A stretch of DNA of 64,000 nucleotides from Phytopythium helicoides (lineage: Eukaryota; Oomycota; Peronosporomycetes; Pythiales; Pythiaceae), in contig JANFNE010000011.1 of assembly GCA_024867545.1 (NCBI GenBank), forward strand, positions 1,240,001-1,304,000, written 5' to 3'. The notes beneath the pieces were generated by a model. The model had not been told where the DNA came from. It searched no databases and saw only the letters and a list, made by a program, of their open reading frames with translations. Made by a program: the position numbers and the translations under genes. Numbering within the stretch: the first letter of the stretch is position 1; each line of letters opens with the position of its first letter. Positions 33,302-44,110 of this stretch are shown piece by piece.

Positions 33302-33581
33302 TGCTCTAGATAGTGCTTCATAGTCTTGGGAGAACTTTTAAACCGATCCAGTTCTTATCAACATGTTGTATTCGTTGTTGAGTCGTATTTGCTGTCGAAG
33401 TGGTCATGGCGGAGTCATGAACCTCGAACACAAGAATGTCGGGTAGTGATGATGGGGGGATTGTGATTCAAAATAGCAACCCTATTCGTGCTTACGCCAA
33501 ACATCTTGTCTGTCAATATATGACTCTTCGGGTTCCGCATTCTCCACTGATCGACATCATCAAGCTGCACAATTAGTATAT

Positions 33582-35383
33582 ATGAAATGCAGCGTACTAT
33601 CGTGTGTTGCACAAGCATGGAAGTCAACCCAAGTCGAGCTGCACGGGCAGTACTCTGTCGAACGACTATACCAAATGAAGGCCTACTGTGACCGTGCAAC
33701 TCCCGCTCGCATGGCAGCCGTATTCCTCTTGACACCGATTCCCTGCCTCTCGATCACGCTCGCGATCGAATGCATACCTCTAAGAGATCCCAGCCTTGGT
33801 TTACAGCACTATTCCCTGATGTGGGTAAGAGGGATTTTTTTCACTACGATTGTCGACTTTCTGACCCTTTACCAGTGCCGCTACGTCATCCCCACGCTTC
33901 CAGAGTCCAACTTTTACATGATACTCTCGTCGTTTATTGCAGCTATAGTCTCTGGCGAATGCTTATATGCTATGGCCCGCGTAATTGGCTTTCCCGTCCC
34001 TTTTACAATCATTCTAGCGTCTCCGATATCTCCTTTGATCTTGGGGGGATGCATCATACTCATGTGGGGGAAATTCTTTCGACAGCATCCTGAAGAACTA
34101 CCCAATCTAATCAGCTACCTGACGATTGTCTCCATGCAACTAGTGATGGCGTACGTGTACCCGGCGTATGCTTTCGCTTTTGTCCGGATCCCAGGAATCT
34201 GGCAAGTTATATTTGCGTTGTTGCTCCCTTTCATCAAGCGGGCGGTGAAGAGCTGCATCAGTTTTCTGTTTCGGCACAAGCCTGACCTCAAGCCAAACAT
34301 GATCGTTCTCAATGCTGACATGTATCACGTTCTATTTGTCTCATGGTGCATGAATGGCTCTCGCTCGACGTTCAACATTATTTTGTTCGTACTACTGGAC
34401 TTTGTTGAATCTGTCATGGCAATTCATAATGTCGGCGGCATCTTTGACGATATAAAAGTCTGCTTGAGGTCCTCAAGTACGATGATAGCACGAGAGCTAC
34501 CCAAATCGGATCAATCAATTGATCTGGCTTCGCTTGATGGTATTAGTTTACCATGTGTAGCCATAGCAATTTGGGAAAGCAACAGATACGATCCGAAATT
34601 CTGCGCAGACATTCAACTGAGGTCTGACGTGCATACTTCTACAACACGGAATTCCCAGGTTACCATCGTCCCGTATACATCGCAATCAACACGCGATGCA
34701 TTTCATGAGCCACCATTACATGCTTGCTCTATTATTCCAGACTCGCTCAAGCTGGGAAACACAAGTAAAATTATGCTCGCCAACAACCAAAAGTCGAATT
34801 CAATGGCTGCCATCAAAACAATCGCAGGTGAGCGCATGTATCGTGCACTATCGACGGTATCCACACAAGACCAGTTGGAATGCCTCCAACTGATACTCAA
34901 ATTGCTCCATATCACCGAGTTCCTAATGCTTATCGAGTTCATCGAGGTAATAGTGCCAGCCATATATTGTACGTACTCGTCTTTTCAATGTGCTAAAATT
35001 ATTTCGGTCCATCGTTCGAACCCTCCACTCATCGATCGTCTGCAGGTTTGTACCTCCTCGGAATCTACCATTTGCCCAACCGAATGTTTTTCGATAACGT
35101 CAGAGACCTAACGGAGCAGCAGCTACGAGACCAGCTATCGACGATCGCAGTCTATTCTCTACTTGAGCTCGTCTCTTTCTTGCTGTTGAGTTTCGTGCTG
35201 CAGCGCAAACTCGGCATCTCGCCTTTGCGACAGTTGTCGTTCATGCTAGAGTCACAGTGGGAGATGACGCAGTCGAAGCTGGTGTTGTGGGTGCTTTTCG
35301 CCGTGCAGTCTCGACTGCAGCACTACGGCACGGACTTCACGTTCCAGTTCAAATGGCTGTCTAACGCCGGCAAACACGAGTAG
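33582..35383 (+). CDS. Multi-pass membrane protein, oomycete family (member E)
   Basis: Two exons, 33582-34968 and 35046-35383, joined by a 77-nt GTACGT...TGCAG intron; 574 residues from the ATG. It shares the family architecture: AWKSTQVELHGQYSVERL at the N-terminus, LTPIPCLSITLAIECIPLRD, the VLNADMYHVLFVSWCMNG block, a variable loop, then EFIEVIVPAIYC at the intron and YLLGIYHLPNRMFFD...FTFQFKW in the last exon. It follows member C1 on the same strand after 280 bp. Its last exon is clearly related at the nucleotide level to the relic at 60037-60375 in the second cluster. The function is unknown; the hydrophobic pattern indicates an integral membrane protein. Confidence 0.75.
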
Positions 35384-35394
35384 GAGTGCAGTTG

Positions 35395-35412
35395 ACTCAT
35401 TTTTTCCAATCG
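35395..35412 (+). promoter_or_regulatory. Candidate oomycete initiator / flanking promoter region
   Basis: ACTCATTTTTTCCAATCG resembles the oomycete initiator (YTCATTYY) with a flanking promoter region, and lies about 285 bp upstream of the start codon of the next gene. Assigned by eye; no transcript start is known. Confidence 0.3.
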
Positions 35413-35681
35413 GTCTACAGTTCGCACGCATTTTCAGAATCTGTCGATCCATGTTTTTCACCACCTCCCTCCCTCATGTCCTCACGCCGTTGCCGCACAC
35501 ACAACCACCACAGAGCGTTGCAACTCGCATGATGATGCGTCATTCGTCCTGGCCAACAGTCGAGAAGAAAACAAAAAAAAAAAAAAGTCGAGCTGAAGTT
35601 GAAGCGTGCCGGTCTGCCCAAAACCGGTCCCGTCGGTGCACGGAACCGCGCGCCTCCATTCCCGCCTCCACCCCGCCCCCC

Positions 35682-38213
35682 ATGGCCGTGGCGCTATGGC
35701 GGCCCGTCCGGCGGCTGCTGCTGCTGCTGGCGTCGCTAGCGCTGGCGCTGGGCTCCCGCGTGCTGCGCCAGTGTCGTCGGCCGCCTCTCCCGCCCGCAGG
35801 TGACGCGCTGCCGTCGTTCCTGGCGCTGCGCGGGCGCAACGCGGCCGTGGAGCTGCTCGAGAAGTTCCGGCGCGGGCCCGAGACGCAGAGCGAGTGGAAC
35901 CTGCTGCTCTGGCGCGTCACCTTCCCGCTCGTCACGCTCGCGCTCTGCACGCTGCTCGCTGTGGCCGGCCAGTTGCTCGGGCTCGCCGTCTACTCGCTGC
36001 TCGTCTGCCCCGTGTGGTACCTGTGCAACTTCGCGCTCGGCGCCTACCCGTTCCTGCTCGTCTTCCGCTTCCCGGAGCTCGACGAGCCCGCCCAGTGGCG
36101 CCTGTGGCAGGCGCTCGCGGCCGTCAGCGTCGTCGTCAGCGCCGTCGAGTGGTACATGTCCGCGCCCAAGAGCAGGTACTCGTGGATCCTCGGCAACACG
36201 CTCTTCGGCATCGTCGCCATCGTCGCAGTGCCAAAGTTCTTCCAGCTGCAGCGCCGCATCGCGCGCTCGCATTACGACGCGCTCGTCCAGGGCGATGCGG
36301 ACGATGCGGGAGACACGAGCTTTGACGAGGAAGAGTACTACAGCGAGGACGAGTCCGTGCTGTCGATCAAATCCAACCGGAGGTACACGACGGAGTCGAC
36401 CGTGACTAGCGACGTCGAGCAGGTGCTGCTGCATCAGATGGACGTGTACTCGCCGAGCTCGACGCCACCAGCGACGCCCAAGATGCGAGCGAGTCGTTCG
36501 TCCGGACAGCTCATTGACGAAGACGTGATGATGCTGGATGGGATGACAACTTCTCCTGCTTCTCGTCGCCCGCGGCGCCGATTGACACCTGACGGTATTT
36601 CCATGCCTACAGTACAAGCGAGGAACATTGAAGTGAGCGGATCGACGGAATCCGGACGGTTGGTCTACGTCTGCATTGCGTGTGCAGCTGCAGTATGGCT
36701 CGTCATGTTTACTTCGTACAGCTCCGGCGACCCTGGTTCGTCGCTGTGGTTCGTACTGTACGCGATGTCGCCCGTGTTGTGCATCGCGCTGTTTTGGTAT
36801 CGGGATCGGCGCAGATCGACAGTCTTCAGCTTTGAGCATCTGGTGCTGTATGGCACTCTGGTCGTCCATATTCCGATTTTTCTTGGACACTTTTGCGTCA
36901 GATTATTCGCGATGGCGGAAGGCGCCGGAGTCGATGGTGGAGACGGAGCTACAGATGGTGCAGCTAGCTCGTCGTGGCTCCAGCTTGGAGTCTCAATCTT
37001 GTACTTGCTGCTGATGCAGGGGTATTTTTTTATGATGACTCACGTCGTCAATCGGATGTCAGAGCCGTTCGCACATCCTTCGCTTCTTTACATCGGCCAG
37101 CTTTACTACTACACATTCTGGTACATCCTCGTCGGCTCAGACACTCCGATCGATGCGCTGTACTGGGGAATGCTTCTCGTAAGCAATGTGCACATTGCGC
37201 TGCTGAACACCGGGGTGTACACAGACTTCAAGCGGTCTTCAACGGGGTGGCTGGCATCTCTGTCGCACATCACATCCCCCATGGCAATGTGTCTACGCAC
37301 GAGTGGCACATCGATGCCTCGCTCAATTACGCGTTGCTCTCGCCCCGGATTATCGAAGCAGTACGAACCGTTCGACGTATCCAGAGATCCTGTTGGAGTC
37401 GAAACCGATCAAGGCTTTCGAAGCGATGTTAACGAAAGGATCGATTTCGCACAACAAAGCGAGACCAGTGATGTTTGGGGAGAATCGTCTTCGTTTCGCC
37501 CGTGGCGATCGACAGCAAAGAGTGGCGATGCGCAATATTTAGTGTCCCAAGTGGGCAAGGAAATGGACGAGAAGACAAGATCAAAGTCAATGGTGTCTAC
37601 AGTATCGCAATTGTCTCGTTCCTGCTCAAATCATCGCCGCTCAAGTGGAACCTCCTCTGCTTCAGAATCGTTGCAAGGTTGCTGTCGAAATGGTGATCAG
37701 GCTACTACGACAGCATCAACTAGCGCCGGCATTGCACCAGTGTTGTCATCGTCGGATCTTGCATCAAGCCAAGCCCGATTACGACCGCTCTACTTTCTCA
37801 TGAAAGTTGCAGAACAAGATAATATGGCGGATACAACCGCCCTCATCCTTGTTCCTTCACTGCTGACACTCCTCGCAGTCTTTGACAAGCCATCTCACGG
37901 ATTTCTCGTGCTCCAAGAACAATGGAATATGTGGCTGCGTTGTGTCTGCATGTTCATCGGGCGATTAGGCGGATCCTATCTCGCCCGCGAAATCTTCGCT
38001 ATCAAGCTAAAGTCTAGTCTTCGCTCCGTTGCATCAGCGGAGGAAGAACTACCAGAGACAATTGATGGGCTTTCGGCTCGGCTATGGATCCAGAGGCTTA
38101 TGCTTCAAGATTTTCATGGTCAGTTCTGGTATTTGATGGCTGTCACGCTAGTCGTAACCTTTGCGTGCTTCGACCGAGTGGACCTCCCGTTGCGGTTTGC
38201 TCTGCTTTCATGA
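35682..38213 (+). CDS. Multi-pass membrane protein of unknown function
   Basis: Single open frame. I chose the ATG at 35682 (MAVALWRPVRRLLLLL...), which opens with a signal-anchor-like hydrophobic stretch; the frame continues upstream to 35451, but that part is Ser/Thr/Arg-rich and includes a poly-A tract. The product is 843 residues. Hydrophobic segments cluster in the N-terminal quarter (FPLVTLALCTLLAVAGQLL, LAVYSLLVCPVWYL), in the middle (LVYVCIACAAAVWLVMF and several following) and at the C-terminus (FWYLMAVTLVVTFACF). Acidic, Ser-rich loops separate them (about residues 205-300 and 530-690). It lies just downstream of the membrane-family cluster but lacks that family's NADMYH block, so a relationship is doubtful. 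The loop around 37,250-37,750 has less typical codon use and could contain an unrecognised intron. Function unknown. Confidence 0.7.
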   Translation: MAVALWRPVRRLLLLLASLALALGSRVLRQCRRPPLPPAGDALPSFLALRGRNAAVELLEKFRRGPETQSEWNLLLWRVTFPLVTLALCTLLAVAGQLLGLAVYSLLVCPVWYLCNFALGAYPFLLVFRFPELDEPAQWRLWQALAAVSVVVSAVEWYMSAPKSRYSWILGNTLFGIVAIVAVPKFFQLQRRIARSHYDALVQGDADDAGDTSFDEEEYYSEDESVLSIKSNRRYTTESTVTSDVEQVLLHQMDVYSPSSTPPATPKMRASRSSGQLIDEDVMMLDGMTTSPASRRPRRRLTPDGISMPTVQARNIEVSGSTESGRLVYVCIACAAAVWLVMFTSYSSGDPGSSLWFVLYAMSPVLCIALFWYRDRRRSTVFSFEHLVLYGTLVVHIPIFLGHFCVRLFAMAEGAGVDGGDGATDGAASSSWLQLGVSILYLLLMQGYFFMMTHVVNRMSEPFAHPSLLYIGQLYYYTFWYILVGSDTPIDALYWGMLLVSNVHIALLNTGVYTDFKRSSTGWLASLSHITSPMAMCLRTSGTSMPRSITRCSRPGLSKQYEPFDVSRDPVGVETDQGFRSDVNERIDFAQQSETSDVWGESSSFRPWRSTAKSGDAQYLVSQVGKEMDEKTRSKSMVSTVSQLSRSCSNHRRSSGTSSASESLQGCCRNGDQATTTASTSAGIAPVLSSSDLASSQARLRPLYFLMKVAEQDNMADTTALILVPSLLTLLAVFDKPSHGFLVLQEQWNMWLRCVCMFIGRLGGSYLAREIFAIKLKSSLRSVASAEEELPETIDGLSARLWIQRLMLQDFHGQFWYLMAVTLVVTFACFDRVDLPLRFALLS

Positions 38214-38403
38214 GCACTTTGCCTTGAAAGGCGAAGATCTGATCACTAAGTTATGAGAGAGCAAAGTTGCATAATGAAATAATCTGGTGAAGCGGACGAA
38301 ATGGAGATCGCTAAATAGATGAGTGATACATTTGTGGCAAGATGCAGTCTCTATATGGTTCGACCCGCGTACTGGGTATTGTTCGAGCTACCGAGCAAGT
38401 CGC

Positions 38404-41400
38404 TTATAACGACTTTGCTGACGGCGTCGTCATACTAGTGTACGGCGGTGGTGGCAGCGGCGACATGGTTTCGTCACCCTCCTCCATGGGCGAAAGTGGC
38501 GGCAACGGAAGCGGAAGCGCGAGCTGCAGTGTCGACGACGAGGAAGTAGCTGATGACGGCGTCGACTCAGAAGCTTCAAAAACTCCAGGTGGGGAAGCTT
38601 GGTGTGTCCCATCAGCTACCGCCATTGCGGCAACAATATCTGATAGCACTTTGTCTTTGCGGACCCAGCGACGACGACGGACTGCGCGACCAACGAGCTT
38701 ATTGAGCTTCTTTTTGATTCGCCGACGTGGCTTGCCGGCTGCCGCCGCAGACGCCGCACGACGCCGAGCTGCGTCTTCACGGAGGAAGTCTTTGAACTTG
38801 GTCGCGTACTGCCACTCGTCGGTTGTCATACCAATTCCTGTGCCTCCGAAAGACGTATCGATAACCCATTCATGCAGGTCAAAAGTGGTAGCACCGTCCG
38901 TCATATCAGAGTTTGTGAACCGAGGTGGATCCGTGACAAGCAAGTGGCCTTGTGATGAGCCCCAGCCAGTAAAAACCTGGAAACGTTGGATCTCATAGAT
39001 CTCTTGTTGGTCCACAGGAAGCTCTCGAATCCGCTCCTCAAAGGTCTTGCCTGCATCTTCATGACCATTATGGTGGCCTCCGTGGCGGAAACGAGTACCA
39101 ATAGCGCTTGCAACGCCCCGCACTGGAAGCACCATATCACGCAGCGGGTTCAAGAATCGGTCCTCTAGCACTTGAGTGGAGAACGCAAATCCTGTGTATG
39201 CGCGCTGGCGATCTCCCGCTCCATTAGGCTTGACACCACTGACCCGACGACCGGCAAGCAAAGCCTGCTGTTGCTCAATCTGCTCAAACGCAGGCTTCAC
39301 CTCAGCTAAGTTGGTCTCGAATCTGCGGTAGCGCAGCTCTGGCGGCTCCCACTGTGCACGCTCCGTCGAGGTTAACGCGACTTCCCTAGCCTTCGTCGTT
39401 TCAATGTGGAACTCCTGGAGAACATGGTAGTACTCGGGCCGCATCTCACGCTTATATGCTTTGTAGAGCAGATCTCGACCAAGGCACAGAAGCAGGCAGA
39501 TGTACGCGATCAAGTAAAACTCCGGGAGCGTGAAGAGGTAGGGAAAGGCGACATCCGACACAGAAGTGGGGAAACTAACCGAGATGATGTATCCTGAAAG
39601 ATACCAGAAGCAGAAAGAGAACGCGAAAGACGCGGCAGTCACGTAGTTCCACGCGACCATATTGAGTGCAAGCTTGGCCCACCCAACCATGATCATGCAG
39701 GAGTACGAAATACCACCACACACGTCTCGAGAGTACCCAACGCCTCGCGAGTCTACCTGACCAACAAGAAGAGCCGGGGCCAGCGCACAAACCGTGCCTT
39801 CGTACAAAGCCTCGAGGATCCACTGCGTGAAAATGCGCAGACTGAAAAGCTCGCCTTGTGCGCCATTGTGGTATAAGCCTGGGAAAATCATCGCAACAGC
39901 GGCCGGGCAGTCTTGCTCGAGTACTCCTACGACGCCAATTGGTAGAGATGACCAGAAGACGTTGTATCCGTTGATCCACATGTTGTTGTAGTAGAGTGTG
40001 CCAGACCCTCCGCTCAGCAAACTCAACACAAACTCTGCCGTGTAAAGAATTATGTTTTTGTACACGATGTACACCGCAAGCTTGGCCATACGTCGATAGT
40101 TCCAATGCCCGTGTACGAGCAGCAGACGCTTGAGGAAACGGAACTGCGCAATAGCAAAGTCACTTGCATTTACAGCTTGCATGCCTTCGTGTCCCGAGAT
40201 ACCCACTCCAATATGTGCCTCCTGAATCATACCGACATCGTTGGCACCGTCACCGATCGCTAGCGAGCGACAACCTTGCACGTTAGTCTTGTACAAACGC
40301 ACAACTTGAGCCTTTTGTTTCGGCGATACGCGACAGCAAATAACGGCAGCGCAATTCTGAGACGCCTCGAGAAACAGTTCGCTTAGCCGGTGGTGCGAGA
40401 AAACCATACTGAGGCTGCTACCGTCAATAACGATGGCCTGGCTTCGACTCTCCCCGCTCGTGTTGCCTCGAGCCAGCATGCAGCGCTCCAGCAATAAGTC
40501 ATATAGCGCAGAGGAGGTTGGGACACTATCCGCGTTGATAACAAGCCGTTCCATGTCGTTATTGAGCAGCTGGCACGCAAAGCCAATATTGATAGCCGTT
40601 TCCTCCTTGTCACCAGTCAGAATCCAGATCTTCACGCCAGCCTTTGCCAGATCTGCAATTGTTGCCGTCACACCGTCCTGAAGTCGATCTTCAATCGCCG
40701 TGGCTCCAAGGAGCTCGAGTCCAAACTCAAGACTCTCCTCCAAGTCCTCAATTCGGTTCGGGTCGCCGCGCTTCTGCTTCGCAACTTCTTCAAGATCAGA
40801 GAGTGCAGCTCGGTAGTCAGCAGACCACGCCTGGTAAGCATCCTCTGGAATTTCTTTCTGAGCAATCACGAGTGTGCGCAGACCCTCCGTAGCGTACCGC
40901 TCAAGGTGTTGGGTCGTAACAGATACAATCTCTGGGTCACAGTTTTCAGCGTGCAGCCGAGGGAAGATGACTGCATCAGCGCCCTTGGTAAGCAGAAGGA
41001 TTCGCTTGTCCGGAGTCCGAACGAGCACAGACATGCGCTTACGTGTACTTGTGAATTCGATCATTTCCAGCAGCTCGTATACCAATTCACGCTGCTTGTG
41101 ATAGTAAACAGGTTGTTGCTGTGGATACTGGAATTGAGGTGTGGCTTGATGGTCCGGCACGCGAATCGACACAGCACCATTCTTCCGCCCGACAAACGAG
41201 TAGCCAAAAAAGTTTGCGCCAGATACGAGCGCAAGCTCGTCAGGAGATGATGCAGAGAAATTCGTCGTTGGCTCCTCCCCAGCAGCAGGCTTATGACCAT
41301 CTGCTCCAGCTTCACGTTGCTCTACCACAACCGAGTGGCAAACAGCGAGGTGTACAAAGAAGGCTTCAATCCATGCAGCTTGAACAGGGTTGTTCCTCGG

Positions 41401-43125
41401 GTCACTGTCGCGAATGAAGTCGCTAGACGGATCAATGAAGCGAACATTTTCGACTTTGTCGTCACAGGGAGTGTTGTCTGCAAGAATATCGCTTGCTGAT
41501 AGCTCTTTTCCCAACCGCCGCTGCGCAACACGGCCAATCTCCGTCGTGCCACGTCCGTAAGATACACCATTAACGCACATTTTGCGGAAGTCCATTTCAT
41601 TGGCAGTGAGTGTGCCTGTCTTGTCGCTGAAAATGTGCGTTACTTGACCCAGATCATCGTTGAGGTCGGCATTTCGCACTAAAGCAGGCGTATCCGTCAC
41701 AGGATCGTACATTTCGATGTCGCGATTGAGGAAAAATGTTTGGTAGCTCTTGACAATGGCGATCGTCACATACAGCGTGATGGGAACAAATGATGCGATG
41801 AGGATCCAGAAGTATCCAAGGTATATGAACCATCCGAGGACATCATTTCGGAAAGGTGCTGTACCACTCAAATCGTCAAGCATCAAGTACGTTGCGCCTG
41901 CATGATTTTGCGCGACCCAAACACTGCAGATTACAGCCCCGAGCACGCAAAGCGCAATCAAAATCGCCATCAAGATACCGATTCCGCGATTTACGATGGC
42001 AAGGATCTTGCTGGTCTTGGAAGGTGTGGCAGTAGCCGATTGCATGATCTTGGTCTCTGCTCCTGTGTTGAGCACGAGCCCATACACAAATGGAGTGTTC
42101 CGGATCACCGAGCCGCGCAGCGCAACATTCTTGAGATCGACCGGAATGGTAAGCCCGTCTTGTGGCTCGAATCGACCCGAAAAGTTGTTGACATCGTGGT
42201 TTGGCTTTTCACAGATTACACGACCTGGCAGTTGACCGAGTGAACGTGGATCGCCGAGCTGCGAAAACGTGCAGCTGAGCGCTTGGCGCACCTTGAGGTT
42301 GGTTTCTCCATCAAGCGATTTTGTCTCGACAAAGCAAATACCCACAGGCGCAGTTGGATCAGGCTCAGACACAGCAAGGAGGAGAACATCGGCTGGAATT
42401 GCCTCGTAGTTGGACACTTTGAGAATGTCACCAACACGAACATCTCTCCAGACGACCTCACGGAAGCACGTGGGCGAATTGGCGTCGAACACCTGAGCAG
42501 TGCGGGCGTTCATCTTGGCGTCAGCCTTGTGCCGTGCACTATCCTCGATGGCAGCAAACACCGCATCAACTGACAGCACAATGGCTAGCACAATCCACTG
42601 GTACGGAATTCCTTGAGTAGACGAAATGGCCGAGATGATTTGGCCCGCGCCGACCAAAAGGAAGTAAAAGTTGGCCACTTGAGAGAGACGTCCGAAAAAG
42701 AAGCGGGGGATAAAGTTGAGCTTCGTGTACTTGGCTGTAACCACTTTGTTATCGCAAAATCCTGCGGCCAAGTTCTTCGCCGGGTCATTCACGTAAACAC
42801 AGCGTGCATTGGCATCGGTCATGAGAGCTCCTCCGCTTCCACTAGATCCAAAGCCACTAAGAATAGTAGCTCGGGGATCTCCTTCAGCACCCCCTGCTCC
42901 ATTAGAGCCTTGCTCAAAGGTGCCAGTCGTCATAACGGATTGCATGGAGTCTCCAAGCGCGTCAGCTGCAAGTGCAAGTGATAGCGGAGGTCCACTGCCG
43001 ATTGCTGCTACTGGAGACTGCCCATCAATTTCAAGTGCGCGATAGTTAACGTCCGGATCGTCGTTGTCGCCTTGGTACGAGCCACGCCGTAAATAGGGCT
43101 CGCCGCCCTGGGCAGGCTCCATCAT
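38404..43125 (-). CDS. P4-type ATPase, putative phospholipid flippase (intronless, long form)
   Basis: Single exon, 1573 residues from the ATG at 43125 (a second ATG follows directly). A long Gly/Ser/Ala-rich N-terminal extension of about 110 residues precedes the first family block (NDPAKNLAAGFCDNKVVTAKY, FIPRFFFGRLSQVANFYFL). Other marks: TKSLDGETNLK (about residue 271), ASFVPITLYVTIAIVK in TM4, FSDKTGTLTANEMDF with the phosphorylated Asp near 502, FTSTRKRMSVLVR and GDGANDVGMIQEAHIG near 958. After the last membrane helix comes a C-terminal extension of about 330 residues with a very basic patch (RRRIKKKLNKL) and a Ser/Pro-rich end. It probably differs in location or regulation from the first P4-ATPase at 26.8-30.8 kb, to which it is only distantly related. 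It converges with the membrane-protein gene at its 3' end (190 bp). Confidence 0.95.
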   Translation of the reverse strand: MMEPAQGGEPYLRRGSYQGDNDDPDVNYRALEIDGQSPVAAIGSGPPLSLALAADALGDSMQSVMTTGTFEQGSNGAGGAEGDPRATILSGFGSSGSGGALMTDANARCVYVNDPAKNLAAGFCDNKVVTAKYTKLNFIPRFFFGRLSQVANFYFLLVGAGQIISAISSTQGIPYQWIVLAIVLSVDAVFAAIEDSARHKADAKMNARTAQVFDANSPTCFREVVWRDVRVGDILKVSNYEAIPADVLLLAVSEPDPTAPVGICFVETKSLDGETNLKVRQALSCTFSQLGDPRSLGQLPGRVICEKPNHDVNNFSGRFEPQDGLTIPVDLKNVALRGSVIRNTPFVYGLVLNTGAETKIMQSATATPSKTSKILAIVNRGIGILMAILIALCVLGAVICSVWVAQNHAGATYLMLDDLSGTAPFRNDVLGWFIYLGYFWILIASFVPITLYVTIAIVKSYQTFFLNRDIEMYDPVTDTPALVRNADLNDDLGQVTHIFSDKTGTLTANEMDFRKMCVNGVSYGRGTTEIGRVAQRRLGKELSASDILADNTPCDDKVENVRFIDPSSDFIRDSDPRNNPVQAAWIEAFFVHLAVCHSVVVEQREAGADGHKPAAGEEPTTNFSASSPDELALVSGANFFGYSFVGRKNGAVSIRVPDHQATPQFQYPQQQPVYYHKQRELVYELLEMIEFTSTRKRMSVLVRTPDKRILLLTKGADAVIFPRLHAENCDPEIVSVTTQHLERYATEGLRTLVIAQKEIPEDAYQAWSADYRAALSDLEEVAKQKRGDPNRIEDLEESLEFGLELLGATAIEDRLQDGVTATIADLAKAGVKIWILTGDKEETAINIGFACQLLNNDMERLVINADSVPTSSALYDLLLERCMLARGNTSGESRSQAIVIDGSSLSMVFSHHRLSELFLEASQNCAAVICCRVSPKQKAQVVRLYKTNVQGCRSLAIGDGANDVGMIQEAHIGVGISGHEGMQAVNASDFAIAQFRFLKRLLLVHGHWNYRRMAKLAVYIVYKNIILYTAEFVLSLLSGGSGTLYYNNMWINGYNVFWSSLPIGVVGVLEQDCPAAVAMIFPGLYHNGAQGELFSLRIFTQWILEALYEGTVCALAPALLVGQVDSRGVGYSRDVCGGISYSCMIMVGWAKLALNMVAWNYVTAASFAFSFCFWYLSGYIISVSFPTSVSDVAFPYLFTLPEFYLIAYICLLLCLGRDLLYKAYKREMRPEYYHVLQEFHIETTKAREVALTSTERAQWEPPELRYRRFETNLAEVKPAFEQIEQQQALLAGRRVSGVKPNGAGDRQRAYTGFAFSTQVLEDRFLNPLRDMVLPVRGVASAIGTRFRHGGHHNGHEDAGKTFEERIRELPVDQQEIYEIQRFQVFTGWGSSQGHLLVTDPPRFTNSDMTDGATTFDLHEWVIDTSFGGTGIGMTTDEWQYATKFKDFLREDAARRRAASAAAAGKPRRRIKKKLNKLVGRAVRRRRWVRKDKVLSDIVAAMAVADGTHQASPPGVFEASESTPSSATSSSSTLQLALPLPLPPLSPMEEGDETMSPLPPPPYTSMTTPSAKSL

Positions 43126-43555
43126 CGCTGACGTTCCCACTGAGCAACTCAGTCGTGGTGAAGCTCTGTGAGAAATTCGTTCTGCTTTGGTCTGCGTGTC
43201 GCCGAATGCTCTTGGATCTCAGAGCGAGACTAGAGCAGACCGACATGGGACGACGAGAAAGCGCTAAACTTGGCATAGGATACGGAGCAGTAATCGCCTC
43301 CATATAGACTACTTCTGCAGCATTTTGGCAAAGATCAAGCGCCATTTTCTGCCCAGATGCTGCTGTTTATAGCGCGCGCAGCGGCGTAATCTGTGTTGCT
43401 CGGGGTATAAATACCAAGGCGCTGGTGCATGCATCACGATCTCCATCTCGAACCAAGGAATGTCGTTTCACATGAGCGTGTTGTTGATGATGACAGGAAT
43501 TCCACACTCAGTATGACAACGCTTCACGCGACGCGGGTGGGAAGATACCCTCCTC
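43126..43555. promoter_or_regulatory. Upstream region of the second P4-ATPase
   Basis: A 430-bp gap upstream of the P4-ATPase and downstream of the HIT gene, both minus strand. It contains a TATA-like, partly palindromic GGTATAAATACC at about 43402-43413. No other element was recognised. Confidence 0.35.
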
Positions 43556-44110
43556 TTAGAGCTTCTCCTGGATCTTGGCGAGCATGGCGGCGCCGTCCTC
43601 CTTGGAGATCATGGAGCTGCCCGCCGGCACCTTGAGCAGCCCATCGCCTTCGAAGCGCGGAATCACGTGCACGTGGGCGTGGAACACAGCCTGCCCCGCC
43701 GCAGGTCCGTTGTTCTGCACGATGTTGACGCCGTCGCAGCCCGTAGCCTGTCGTTTTCCCCCCAAGCGTCAGTGAATTCAAGCCGCGTCCAAGCGAAGCC
43801 CCGCCCCGCAACGCACCTCCTGCACGGCCTTGGCCAAGCGCGGCAGCTCCCTGAACAGCTCGGCGGCCACGTCCGCCGGCATGGCTGCAGTCGACCGTCA
43901 GACACGCGAAACCACGGCAGCGAGCGCGCCAAACGCACCCGAAACGGTGGCGTAGCGCGCCTTGGGCAGCAGCAGCGCGTGGCCCGCGACCAGCGGGAAG
44001 GCGTCGAGGATGGCGAGCGTGTGCTCCGTCTCGAAGATCTTGAAGCTCGGGATCTGGCCCTCGATGATCTTGAGGAACACGTTCTCGGGGTCGTACGCGG
44101 TGCTGGCCAT
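43556..44110 (-). CDS. HIT-family nucleotide hydrolase (HINT-like), 3 exons
   Basis: Minus-strand exons 44110-43939, 43884-43817 and 43747-43556, with introns of 54 and 69 nt; 143 residues, the usual length of a single-domain HIT protein. Seen: the N-terminal VFLKIIEGQIPSFKIFE and LAILDAFPLVAGHALLLPK, then GVNIVQNNGPAAGQAVFHAHVHVIPR, where the HxHxHxx histidine triad is HAHVHVI. HINT/HNT1-type enzymes cleave nucleoside phosphoramidates such as AMP-lysine. The order and spacing fit HINT better than FHIT, but substrate is inferred. Its start codon lies only 64 bp from that of the divergent CEP19 gene. Confidence 0.93.

Noticed and set aside
35736..36890. 384-codon minus-strand ORF antisense to the membrane-protein gene
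   Set aside because: Arg/Glu/Gln-rich low-complexity shadow of a GC-rich coding frame; the plus-strand frame has membrane helices and is longer.
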